Assembly: GCA_019243895.1 (NCBI GenBank)
Contig: JAFATP010000185.1
Span: 1-10,723 of the forward strand
DNA from: Alphaproteobacteria bacterium
GTDB taxonomy: Bacteria > Pseudomonadota > Alphaproteobacteria > Rickettsiales > SXRF01
Length of the DNA: 10,723 bases
Direction: 5' to 3'
Shown: positions 1 through 6,464 of the stretch, in pieces
Layout: each line of letters starts with the position of its first letter
Position numbering within the stretch: the stretch's first letter is position 1
Translations under genes and position numbers: made by a program
Notes under the pieces: model-generated
The model's database searches: none
What the model was told of the DNA's origin: nothing
What the model saw: only the letters and a program-made list of their open reading frames with translations

Positions 1-36
1 GCGAAAGAGCGGCTGGACGCGCTGCTGGCGGCGTGA
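1..36 (+). CDS. 3' end of an upstream gene (partial)
   Basis: An open frame enters from the left edge and ends at TGA (34-36), giving the C-terminal tail AKERLDALLAA. Eleven residues are too few to identify a family. In alphaproteobacteria the gene before tatA is often scpB (a condensin accessory protein), and an Ala/Leu-rich helical tail would fit, but that is a synteny guess only. Another frame stays open to the TGA at 58-60, so even the choice of frame is uncertain. Confidence 0.5.
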   Translation, partial: AKERLDALLAA

Positions 37-49
37 TAGCCTGAAGGAC

Positions 50-119
50 GTTAGCCGTTGACCGTTGCTCGCCTGTCGTTAACTAACCAACAGCCAGCGC
101 CTAACTGCCAACGACCAAC
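50..119. repeat. GTT-rich / AAC-rich imperfect inverted repeat upstream of tatA
   Basis: The 101-base gap before tatA is a low-complexity stretch. Its left half is built of GTT-containing words and its right half of AAC-containing words, meeting near GTTAAC (78-83). The clearest arms are GTTGACCGTTG (57-67) and CAACGACCAAC (109-119), complementary at 9 of 11 positions. It could fold as an RNA hairpin ahead of tatA, or be a dispersed intergenic repeat. No promoter or terminator is evident within it. Confidence 0.4.
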
Positions 120-137
120 TACAGACCGGAGTATTCC

Positions 138-377
138 ATGGGTATCAGCCTTCCGCATCTTCTGCTTATCCTGCTTATCGTGTTGCTGGTTTTCGGCGCT
201 GGCCGGCTGCCGCGCGTGATGCATGACATTGGCAAAGGCATCCGCAGCCTGCGCGAGGGAATGAAGGCCGAAGAGGAAACGCCGTCCACGCCCGCGCCGC
301 GCCCGGTGACTCATACCATCGATCACGAAGCTCCTCCCGTCGCCCCGGAGAAGCAAAAGGGCGGCAACAGCTATTAG
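138..377 (+). CDS. tatA: Sec-independent translocase subunit TatA
   Basis: TatA is the small pore-forming subunit of the twin-arginine translocase, which exports folded proteins across the inner membrane with TatB and TatC. The 79-aa product has the family layout: an N-terminal membrane helix (about residues 4-19, LPHLLLILLIVLLVFG), the hinge FGAGRLP in place of the usual FGPKKLP, an amphipathic helix (about 26-44), then a polar Pro-rich tail. The start is supported by GGAG at 128-131, six bases before ATG. Downstream come tatB and tatC; the gap to tatB is unusually long (150 bp) because it holds a palindromic repeat. TatA and TatB are paralogues, but the short length and the absence of a TatB-type GPKDMP motif favour TatA. 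Confidence 0.93.
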   Translation: MGISLPHLLLILLIVLLVFGAGRLPRVMHDIGKGIRSLREGMKAEEETPSTPAPRPVTHTIDHEAPPVAPEKQKGGNSY

Positions 378-404
378 CGTTATGCCATGCGACGAAATCA
401 TTTC

Positions 405-491
405 CGTCATTGCGAGCGTAGCGAGGCAATCCGGCGGGTGCAAAACATTGTTCTCCGCATCGCCGCGGCGGTTATGCCGCCCGCGATGACG
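405..491. repeat. Palindromic repeat element (REP/MITE-like) between tatA and tatB
   Basis: This 87-bp element begins CGTCATTGCGAGCG (405-418) and ends with the near-complementary CGCCCGCGATGACG side (outer arms matching at about 12 of 14 positions, with CGTCAT/ATGACG perfect at the tips). Inside are two further inverted pairs: ATTGC (409-413) with GCAAT (426-430), and GGCGG (467-471) with CCGCC (477-481). The left half, CGTCATTGCGAGCGTAGCGA, closely resembles a dispersed intergenic repeat known from many bacterial genomes, including alphaproteobacteria. Its reverse strand yields spurious peptides containing RYARND. It lies wholly in the tatA-tatB gap and disrupts neither gene, but as RNA it could form hairpins in the tat transcript. 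Confidence 0.78.
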
Positions 492-527
492 AGATGCCAC
501 TTCCGCAACACTTAAAAGCAGGCATGC

Positions 528-830
528 ATGTTTGACTTCTCGCTGGCCGAGATTCTGCTGATCGTCGTGGTGGCGGTGGTCTTCATTGGCCCGAAAGACA
601 TGCCGGTGGCCATCCGCGCCGTCGCCAGGGGCCTGGCGCAGCTGCGCGGCTTTGCCCGCGAGATGAAGCAGGCGTTTGACGACGTGGCGCGGGAATCCGG
701 CTTGCACGAAGCGCATGACGGCTTTCAGAAGGAGGTGAAAATGATCACCGGCGATGACGGCCGTCAATACGAAGCCTACGATATTTCTCACCTTTCGCCG
801 CCGCAGAATCCGCCCCATGAGCCCGAATGA
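528..830 (+). CDS. tatB: Sec-independent translocase subunit TatB
   Basis: TatB forms the Tat substrate-receptor complex with TatC. The 100-aa product starts MFDFSLAEILLI, like most TatB proteins. It has one N-terminal membrane helix (about residues 5-20) ending in the hinge FIGPKDMP, then a long amphipathic helix (PVAIRAVARGLAQLRG and onward). The GPKD(L/M)PVAIRAVARG stretch separates TatB from TatA. The ribosome site is weak (AGG at 520-522, five bases before ATG). An ATG four bases upstream (524) is out of frame. The last 14 bases overlap the tatC start. The C-terminal region is short and Pro-rich compared with longer TatB proteins, but nothing essential looks missing. Confidence 0.93.
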   Translation: MFDFSLAEILLIVVVAVVFIGPKDMPVAIRAVARGLAQLRGFAREMKQAFDDVARESGLHEAHDGFQKEVKMITGDDGRQYEAYDISHLSPPQNPPHEPE

Positions 831-1623
831 TGCGGTGCCGGAGATGCGCGAGACGCCGCTGATCGAGCATCTGATTGAGCTGCGGCGGCGGCTGATTATC
901 GTGCTTCTCGCCTTTTTCGCCGCCACGGCGCTGGCCTACACGTTTGCGCCGCAGATTTATGCATTCCTGGTGCAGCCGCTGGCCGATTCCTTTCCGGACC
1001 CCGCCAACCGCCGCATGATTTATACCGGCCTTACGGAAGCGTTTTTCACTTATCTGAAGCTAGCGGTGTTCGCCGGATTCTTTCTCTCCTTTCCCGTCAT
1101 CGCCTCGCAAGCGTATGCGTTTCTGGCCCCCGGTCTGTATAAGCAGGAACGGCGCGCCGCGGTGCCCTATCTGGTGGCCGCGCCTATCTTATTTTTCGCC
1201 GGGGCGGCCTTGTGCTATTACGGTATCTTCCCGGCGGCGTGGCGGTTCTTTTTAAGCTTCGAGACGGCCAGCGCCGGCGGCATGCCGATCCGGCTGGAAG
1301 CGCGGGTGAGCGAATATCTGGGGCTGGTGATTCACCTGCTGCTGGCGTTTGGCATCTCGTTCCAATTGCCGGTGGTGCTGGCGCTGCTGACGCAGGCGGG
1401 TATGATCCAGGCCAAAACGCTGGCGCGCGGGCGGCGCTACGCCGTGGTGATTATCGTGGTGGTGGCGGCCTTCATCACTCCTCCCGATATTTTCAGCCAA
1501 GTGGCTCTTTCCGTTCCGCTTTATCTGCTCTATGAAGGATCGGTGTGGATATGCCGCGCCATTGAACGAAGGAGAGAACATGCACGACATCAAATGGATA
1601 CGCCAGAATCCGGAGCAGTTTGA
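817..1623 (+). CDS. tatC: Sec-independent translocase subunit TatC
   Basis: TatC is the multi-spanning core of the twin-arginine translocase and recognises the RR signal peptide. The 268-aa product has the family landmarks: cytoplasmic HLIELRRRL (18-26), [14 protein letters not shown] (76-89), the loop APGLYKQER (104-112), [10 protein letters not shown] (182-191) and [20 protein letters not shown] (221-240), the last a near match to the same part of E. coli TatC. Six hydrophobic segments fit the known fold. I chose ATG 817 (MSPNDAV) because it gives the usual N-terminus; an upstream ATG at 754 would add 21 atypical residues read through tatB. The gene overlaps tatB by 14 bases and serS by 44. 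Confidence 0.95.
   Translation: MSPNDAVPEMRETPLIEHLIELRRRLIIVLLAFFAATALAYTFAPQIYAFLVQPLADSFPDPANRRMIYTGLTEAFFTYLKLAVFAGFFLSFPVIASQAYAFLAPGLYKQERRAAVPYLVAAPILFFAGAALCYYGIFPAAWRFFLSFETASAGGMPIRLEARVSEYLGLVIHLLLAFGISFQLPVVLALLTQAGMIQAKTLARGRRYAVVIIVVVAAFITPPDIFSQVALSVPLYLLYEGSVWICRAIERRREHARHQMDTPESGAV
1569..1574 (+). promoter_or_regulatory. Ribosome binding site that sets the serS start
   Basis: AAGGAG lies five bases before ATG 1580 and inside the tatC coding sequence. It selects the SerRS start with N-terminus [10 protein letters not shown] over the in-frame ATG at 1532, which would add 16 atypical residues. Confidence 0.8.
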
Positions 1624-2839
1624 CCAAGCGCTTGCGCGCCGCGGCATGGAGCCGCAATCCGCCCATCTGCTGGCGCTGGACACCGCGCGCCGCGCGCGGC
1701 AGACAGAGCTTCAGGAATTGCTTGCCAAGCGCAACCAATTCGCCAAGCAGGTTGGGGCGGCCAAGGCCAAGGGGGAGGATGTCAGCGCGCTGATGGAGGA
1801 ATCCCGCCGGTTGAATGACACCATCGCGTCGGAGGAGCGGGAACTGGGCGCTCACGGCGAGCTGGAGCAACTTCTGCTCTCCCTGCCCAATATCCCGGCG
1901 GCGGATGTGCCGCAGGGCAAAAGCGAACAAGACAACGTGGTGGTGCGCGAGTGGGGCAAGAAGCCGGAATTCTCCTTTGAACCCAAGGAGCATTTCGACC
2001 TGGGCGAGGCGCGGGGGCTGATGGATTTCGAGGAGGGCGCCTGGCTTTCCGGCGCGCGCTTCGTGGTGCTGAAAGGCGCGCTGGCGCATATGGAGCGGGC
2101 GCTGGCAAGTTTCTTTCTGGATAAGCACACGCATGACGCGGGCTACACCGAGGTTTCTCCGCCGTATCTGGTGCGCGATCACGTGCTGCGCGGCACCGGG
2201 CAGCTGCCCAAATTCGCCGACGATCTGTTTCACACCGAGCATAATTACTGGCTGATTCCCACCGCCGAGGTGCCGCTGACCAACCTGGTGGCGGACCGCA
2301 CGCTGAACGAGGAGGCGCTGCCGCTGCGCTACACCGCATGGACGCCGTGCTTCCGCGCCGAGGCGGGGGCGGCGGGAAAAGACACGCGCGGCATGATCCG
2401 CCAGCACCAGTTCTCCAAGGTGGAGCTGGTGTCCGTCACCACGCCGGAAAACGCCCATGCCGAGCATGAGCGCATGACGGCCGCCGCCGAGGCGGTGCTG
2501 CAAAAGCTGGGCCTGCATTACCGCGTGGTGCTGCTGTGCACCGGCGATATGGGATTCGCCGCCGAAAAAACCTATGACATCGAGGTGTGGCTGCCGGGGC
2601 AGAATGCGTACCGGGAAATTTCCAGCTGCTCCAATTGCGGCGCGTTCCAGGCGCGGCGCATGAAGGCCAAGTTCCGGCGCAAGGACACCAAGGAAACCGA
2701 GTTCGTGCACACGCTGAACGGCTCCGGCCTGCCCATCGGGCGCACCATGGTGGCGATCCTGGAGAATTATCAGGAGAAAGACGGCACCGTGATCATTCCC
2801 GAAGCGCTGCGGCCTTATATGGGCATCGTCAGCCTGTGA
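1580..2839 (+). CDS. serS: Seryl-tRNA synthetase
   Basis: This class II aminoacyl-tRNA synthetase charges tRNA-Ser (and tRNA-Sec where present) with serine in the cytoplasm. The 419-aa length is normal. Residues 1-100 form the tRNA-binding N-terminal domain, a long antiparallel coiled coil rich in Ala, Arg, Glu and Leu. The catalytic core shows the serine-site PTAEVPLTN (227-235), motif 2 with FRAE (258-261) and the following [13 protein letters not shown], the [14 protein letters not shown] stretch (347-360), and motif 3 [18 protein letters not shown] (381-398). The start is fixed by a strong ribosome site. The gene overlaps tatC by 44 bases and surE by four (GTGA), so the block is probably translated from a shared message. 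Confidence 0.97.
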   Translation: MHDIKWIRQNPEQFDQALARRGMEPQSAHLLALDTARRARQTELQELLAKRNQFAKQVGAAKAKGEDVSALMEESRRLNDTIASEERELGAHGELEQLLLSLPNIPAADVPQGKSEQDNVVVREWGKKPEFSFEPKEHFDLGEARGLMDFEEGAWLSGARFVVLKGALAHMERALASFFLDKHTHDAGYTEVSPPYLVRDHVLRGTGQLPKFADDLFHTEHNYWLIPTAEVPLTNLVADRTLNEEALPLRYTAWTPCFRAEAGAAGKDTRGMIRQHQFSKVELVSVTTPENAHAEHERMTAAAEAVLQKLGLHYRVVLLCTGDMGFAAEKTYDIEVWLPGQNAYREISSCSNCGAFQARRMKAKFRRKDTKETEFVHTLNGSGLPIGRTMVAILENYQEKDGTVIIPEALRPYMGIVSL

Positions 2840-3621
2840 GGATTCTCCTCACCAATGACGACGGCATCAATGCGCCGGGCCTGAAAGTGCTGGAGCGCAT
2901 CGCGCGCAAGCTCACCAGCGATGTGTGGGTGGTCGCGCCGGAGCAGGAGCAAAGCGGCGCGGCGCATTCACTGACCCTGCACGTGCCGGTGCGGGTGCGC
3001 AAGATCACGGCGCGGCGCCACGCGGTTTCGGGCACACCCACCGATTGCGTGCTGCTGGCGTTGCAGCAGATCATCCCCGCGCGCAAGCCGCAGGGCAGGG
3101 AAGCGCCGCTGAAAAAGGTGGACCTGGTGCTCTCCGGTGTCAACCGCGGCTCCAATGTGGGAGACGATATCAGCTATTCCGGCACCGTGGCGGCGGCCAT
3201 GGAGGCAACATTACTGGGCGTGCCCGCCATCGCGCTGTCGCAGGCGCTGGACGACGATCAGCCCATCTGCTGGGACACGGCCTCCGCCTTTGCGCAAACG
3301 CTGATTCCGGAGCTGTTGCGGGCGGGCTGGCCCGCCGGCAGCTTCATCAACCTCAATTTCCCCGCCTGCACCAAGGCGGCGGTGAAAGGCGTGACTGTTT
3401 CGCCGCAGGGCAAGCGCGTGATGAGCGTGGCGCTGCACCTGCGCAGCGACCCGCGCGGGCGGCCGTATTTCTGGATCGGCGGCGACCGCGACAACGCCGC
3501 CAACGGCCCGGAGGTGGATGTGGCAAAGCTGGAGGAGGGGTTCGTCACTGTGACGCCGGTGCAGATGGATATGACCGATTACCCGACGCTGAACCGCCTG
3601 AAAGGAAAGTTGAAGGCATAG
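2836..3621 (+). CDS. surE: 5'-nucleotidase / survival protein SurE
   Basis: SurE is a metal-dependent phosphatase that dephosphorylates nucleoside 5'- and 3'-monophosphates. The 261-aa product begins [16 protein letters not shown], the SurE signature. The expected metal ligands are visible: D8, D9, S40 (in [14 protein letters not shown]) and N103 (in [11 protein letters not shown]), followed by [13 protein letters not shown] (112-124). Translation must start at GTG 2836, since the conserved N-terminus begins exactly there; an in-frame ATG at 2587 lies deep inside serS. The GTG overlaps the serS stop as GTGA and has no clear ribosome site, so translational coupling to serS is likely. A stretch around residues 80-95 ([14 protein letters not shown]) looks like a lineage-specific insertion before the DLVLSG strand. 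surE next to pcm is a widely conserved pair. Confidence 0.95.
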   Translation: MRILLTNDDGINAPGLKVLERIARKLTSDVWVVAPEQEQSGAAHSLTLHVPVRVRKITARRHAVSGTPTDCVLLALQQIIPARKPQGREAPLKKVDLVLSGVNRGSNVGDDISYSGTVAAAMEATLLGVPAIALSQALDDDQPICWDTASAFAQTLIPELLRAGWPAGSFINLNFPACTKAAVKGVTVSPQGKRVMSVALHLRSDPRGRPYFWIGGDRDNAANGPEVDVAKLEEGFVTVTPVQMDMTDYPTLNRLKGKLKA

Positions 3622-3624
3622 CAT

Positions 3625-4272
3625 ATGCCCGATCGCGCGCCTGCCGATGACGATCTTTCCCGCCGCATCCGGCTGGTGATGGCGCTGCGGGGAGCGGGGG
3701 TGCATGATACGCGCCTGCTTTCCGCCATGGAGCAGGTGCCGCGCGAATGGTTCGTGGATGAGGCGTTACGCGCGGAAGCTTATGAGGATGTGGCGCTGCC
3801 GCTGGCGTGCGGGCAGGCCGTCACCCAGCCCACCGTCGTTGCCCGCATGATTGAGGAACTGGAAGTGGATCCGCGCCATACCGTGCTGGAGATCGGCACC
3901 GGCAGCGGCTATCAAACGGCGGTGCTGTCGCGTTTGAGCCGCCGCGTCTATACCATAGAGCGCCACCGGACGTTGCTGGACCAGGCGCTGCGGCGCTTCG
4001 CGGCGCTGGGCTACACCAATATCGTGGCGCGATGCGGCGACGGCGGCAAAGGCTGGAAGGAAGCGGCGCCTTTCGACCGCATCATCGTCAACGCCGCCGC
4101 GCGGGATATACCACCGGCATTGACCGCGCAACTGCGCGAGAGCGGCATAATGACGCTGCCGCTGGGCGACCTGCCGGAGCGCCGGACGCTCACGGTGGTG
4201 CAGAAAGATATGGGCGGGGACATCACGCGGCGGGAAGTGATGCCGTTGCATTTCAGCGAGTTGATTGAATGA
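3625..4272 (+). CDS. pcm: Protein-L-isoaspartate O-methyltransferase
   Basis: Pcm uses S-adenosylmethionine to methylate isoaspartyl residues in aged proteins and so start their repair. The 215-aa product has the family order: an N-terminal helical region with VPREWFVDEALRAEAYED (38-55), the substrate-side loop ALPLACGQAVTQPTVVARM (57-75), SAM-binding motif I VLEIGTGSGYQTAVL (87-101), an acidic residue after the next strand (IERH, 111-114), then a FDRIIVNAAARDIPPAL region. The loop usually reads GQTIS or similar with a conserved Ser; here it is GQAVT, with Thr at that position. The start has GAAGG at 3612-3616, eight bases upstream. The stop overlaps the next possible ATG as ATGA. Confidence 0.93.
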   Translation: MPDRAPADDDLSRRIRLVMALRGAGVHDTRLLSAMEQVPREWFVDEALRAEAYEDVALPLACGQAVTQPTVVARMIEELEVDPRHTVLEIGTGSGYQTAVLSRLSRRVYTIERHRTLLDQALRRFAALGYTNIVARCGDGGKGWKEAAPFDRIIVNAAARDIPPALTAQLRESGIMTLPLGDLPERRTLTVVQKDMGGDITRREVMPLHFSELIE

Positions 4273-4300
4273 TGACAGCGCCGTTTTCGATCATTATAAT
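4272..4300 (+). promoter_or_regulatory. Near-consensus sigma70-type promoter at the pcm / lipoprotein junction
   Basis: ATGACA (4272-4277; five of six match TTGACA) and TATAAT (4295-4300; perfect) are separated by exactly 17 bases. Transcription would start about seven bases after the -10 box, at about 4307-4308. That is the A of ATG 4308, the best signal-peptide start of the lipoprotein, so the message could be leaderless. The sequence match is direct; promoter activity and leaderless translation are inference. Confidence 0.5.
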
Positions 4301-4307
4301 GCGCCGC

Positions 4308-5156
4308 ATGAGATTTCGCCGATGGCTCCCGATAATGATTCTGGCGCTGGCCGCCTGTACTCAGCAGCGTGCGCCGGTGGTAATGCGCGGGCAGGAAGAA
4401 TTCCCGCGCGATCGTTCGGTGACGTTCGCACCGGGCGGTGCTTCCTATGGCGCGCCGTCCGATTCATCGCCGCAGGTAAGCGGCCCTACCGTGGCTGCCG
4501 CGCCGGTCACCACGGTGAATGTGGAGCCCGTGCAATCCACCGATCTGCCGCCGCCGGGCGGCGCGGCATCACCCGCCGTTTCCTCTTCGGGCGGCATGGC
4601 GCCGCCTTCCTCCGCTGCCGCGACGCTGCCTCCCAACATGCCGTTTCACGGCCCGACGCCTCCGCCGCCCGCCCCCCCGCCGGGAGAGGAAAATGCGTTT
4701 ACGCCCGCGACGCCGCCGTCCGAATCTCCACCTCAATCCTCACTCAAACCTGCACCGCCGGCCCCGGCGCCGGCTCCCCATTTCATCTGGCCGGTGCAGG
4801 GCAAGGTGATTACGCATTTCGGCGCGGGCGAACCCGGGAAGGATAAGGACGGCATCATCATCGCGGCGGATGTGGGCGAGCCGGTGTATGCCGTGGCAGA
4901 CGGCGAGGCGGTGTATGCCGGGAATCAGCTCAAATTCTACGGCAACATGGTGGTGGTGAAGCACGCCGGCGACCTGTTTACGTCGTACGCGCATTTGAGC
5001 AGCATCAGCGTGGCGCGGCACGCTGCCGTGCACCAGGGGGATATTCTCGGCTATGTCGGCACCAGCGGCAAAGCGCCGACGCCGGAACTGCATTTCGCCG
5101 TGCATGAGGGTAAGCAAACCGTGGACCCGGAGCGTTACCTGCCGCCGAATCCGTGA
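4308..5156 (+). CDS. NlpD-like lipoprotein with degenerate LytM/M23 domain
   Basis: This is probably an envelope lipoprotein that activates or positions peptidoglycan amidases. From ATG 4308 it has 282 aa. A lipoprotein signal MRFRRWLPIMILALAAC puts the lipid-modified Cys at 17. Residues 18-157 are disordered and rich in Pro, Ala and Ser. The LytM (M23) fold runs from about 158 to the end (FIWPVQGKVITHFG ... YGNMVVVKH ... SYAHLSS ... LHFAVHEGK ... DPERYLP). No LysM repeat is seen. Two expected zinc ligands are replaced: HxGID reads KDGII (180-184), and HxH reads ELH (260-262). H229 and H262 remain. It is therefore unlikely to be an active peptidase, as with NlpD and EnvC. The surE-pcm-nlpD order is known from other proteobacteria. 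Alternative starts are ATG 4269 (overlapping the pcm stop) and ATG 4299. Confidence 0.85.
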   Translation: MRFRRWLPIMILALAACTQQRAPVVMRGQEEFPRDRSVTFAPGGASYGAPSDSSPQVSGPTVAAAPVTTVNVEPVQSTDLPPPGGAASPAVSSSGGMAPPSSAAATLPPNMPFHGPTPPPPAPPPGEENAFTPATPPSESPPQSSLKPAPPAPAPAPHFIWPVQGKVITHFGAGEPGKDKDGIIIAADVGEPVYAVADGEAVYAGNQLKFYGNMVVVKHAGDLFTSYAHLSSISVARHAAVHQGDILGYVGTSGKAPTPELHFAVHEGKQTVDPERYLPPNP

Positions 5157-5194
5157 GTGCTGTTTATTTTCGCCTTTAGTGCAGGCCGCCAGGC

Positions 5195-5734
5195 TTATGT
5201 CGCAATAACACCGATATAAGGCAGTTCGCGGTAGTAATTGGCGTAATCCAGGCCGTAGCCCACCACGAACGCATCGGCGATGGAAAACCCTACGAACTTG
5301 GCGCTAATATCCACGGTGCGCTTGCCGGGCTTTTCCAGCAACACGGCAATGTGCAGCGACGCTGCGCCGCGGCTTAAAAGCGATGCGCGCGCAAAATGCA
5401 GCGTGTGGCCGGATTCCAGGATGTCGTCGATCAACAGCACGTGGCGGCCCTGCACCTCTTCGCTTAAATCGCGCTGAATCTGCACGTGGCCGCTGCTCTG
5501 CATACCTGCGCCGTAGCTGCTGGCGGTCATGAAATCCACCTGCGGCGCCACGCCCGCGTCGTGCAGCGCGCGCAGCAGATCGGCGGCGAAAATGAAGCTG
5601 CCCTTCAGCAGCGCCACCACCAGCATGTCTTGCGGGATGGCGGCGGCAATCTCCATCGCCATCGCGCGCACGCGCGCGTGAATTTCCTGCTCGCTGATCA
5701 GGGGGGTGATGGAGGGAACGCCTGCGAGCTTCAT
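5195..5734 (-). CDS. hpt: Hypoxanthine phosphoribosyltransferase
   Basis: This purine-salvage enzyme joins hypoxanthine (and often guanine) to PRPP to give IMP or GMP. The 179-aa product has normal length. It shows ALLKGSFIFAADLLRAL (41-57), DFMTASSYG (67-75), the PRPP-binding loop VLLIDDILESGHTL (99-112) and the purine-binding end KFVGFSIADAFVVGYGLDY (146-164). The usual acidic pair Glu-Asp of the PRPP loop is Asp-Asp here, a common variation. The start codon overlaps the stop of the upstream zinc-ribbon gene as ATGA, and GGAAG (complement of 5740-5744) lies five bases ahead. It converges on the lipoprotein gene across only 38 bp, and no clear hairpin terminator is visible there. Confidence 0.95.
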   Translation of the reverse strand: MKLAGVPSITPLISEQEIHARVRAMAMEIAAAIPQDMLVVALLKGSFIFAADLLRALHDAGVAPQVDFMTASSYGAGMQSSGHVQIQRDLSEEVQGRHVLLIDDILESGHTLHFARASLLSRGAASLHIAVLLEKPGKRTVDISAKFVGFSIADAFVVGYGLDYANYYRELPYIGVIAT

Positions 5735-6387
5735 TTCAGCTTCCGCAATAACAGTTCCAGCCTGCTGCCCATCTCCACGCGTAAGCGCAAGCCCGCCTGC
5801 GCCGGGATCGCCGCCGCGGGATCGGAAAAATGCAGGCTGCCGTAAGGTGGGATAAGGCGCTGCGGCATTACCACCTGCCAGCGCTTCAGCAGCGCGTTGT
5901 CCTTGCTGAATACCGACACCTGCAGCAGCGGCGCGCGTGCTTCATGCACCGTCTGGTTGACGATCTCACCCTGCAGCGCATAGCGCTCTCCGCTTCCTTC
6001 CGCCGCCGCCTGCGCCTGCAAGGCAATGCCGCGCAGCGTCAGCCCGGTGCTGGGGGGCATTCCCAGCACTCTCGGCGCGAAGGCAAGCAGCGTCGCCAGC
6101 ACCACCAATACCAGCAATATCCCCGCCGCTGTCATCAGCGCCCAGGGCGGAGAATTCTCCACCACCGCCGGCACGTGGGCGCGCGCATCGGCGGCAAGCC
6201 CGGCAGGCGGCGCGGTTGCGATGTCGGCGCCTTCGCGCATCACCTCATCGAAATCGGGCGGGGGCGTAACGCCAGGCACGAACCATAAATGCCGGCACCG
6301 TCCGCAGCGCACCGTGCGCCCGTCGGTCCCGATGGCGGCGTCCGGCACCAGAAAGCGGGCATTGCAGGCGGCGCATTGCAGGATCAT
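5731..6387 (-). CDS. MJ0042-type zinc-ribbon membrane protein
   Basis: The 218-aa product starts with a zinc ribbon carrying two CxxC knuckles (C5/C8 in CAACNARF and C28/C31 in VRCGRCRHLWFVP), the layout of the MJ0042 family. An acidic/Ala-rich linker (about 40-80) is followed by one membrane helix (about 82-104, PWALMTAAGILLVLVVLATL) and a C-terminal beta-rich domain (YALQGEIVNQT ... PLLQVSVFSKDNALLKRW), similar in character to DUF3426-type domains. The family has no established function; in alphaproteobacteria it commonly sits divergent from ftsE, as here. It overlaps hpt by four bases, so the two are probably cotranscribed. No strong ribosome site precedes ATG 6387. Confidence 0.82.
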   Translation of the reverse strand: MILQCAACNARFLVPDAAIGTDGRTVRCGRCRHLWFVPGVTPPPDFDEVMREGADIATAPPAGLAADARAHVPAVVENSPPWALMTAAGILLVLVVLATLLAFAPRVLGMPPSTGLTLRGIALQAQAAAEGSGERYALQGEIVNQTVHEARAPLLQVSVFSKDNALLKRWQVVMPQRLIPPYGSLHFSDPAAAIPAQAGLRLRVEMGSRLELLLRKLK

Positions 6388-6464
6388 GATTGCGTCGGGC
6401 GTCCAATGATTTTATGGTAGGAGCATACAGGAAACCACGCGCGGAAGACAACACCCTATCCTCC
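6388..6464. other. Divergent intergenic region between the zinc-ribbon gene and ftsE
   Basis: These 77 bases must hold both promoters if the two genes are separately transcribed. On the + strand TTGCGT (6390-6395) and TATGGT (6413-6418) are 17 bases apart, each a poor match to consensus. On the - strand TAAAAT (complement of about 6406-6411) resembles a -10 box but has no good -35. GGAG at 6418-6421 is not followed by an in-frame start at a usable distance. I see no convincing operator. Confidence 0.25.

Noticed and set aside
175..429. Reverse-strand frame beginning MPRYARNDG
   Set aside because: The RYARND start is the known translation artefact of the palindromic repeat at 405-491, and the rest is antisense to tatA.
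51..926. Long reverse-strand open frame across tatA-tatB-tatC
   Set aside because: It is antisense to three clearly conserved Tat genes, and its product is Arg/His/Gly-rich in the way expected of a shadow frame in high-GC DNA.
1493..2710. 405-aa reverse-strand open frame opposite serS
   Set aside because: It is antisense to a fully conserved seryl-tRNA synthetase; the His/Gln/Arg-rich composition is typical of an antisense shadow.
5157..5194. Bidirectional terminator between the lipoprotein gene and hpt
   Set aside because: The 38-bp convergent gap has only three-base complementary stretches and no stem with a T-run on either strand.
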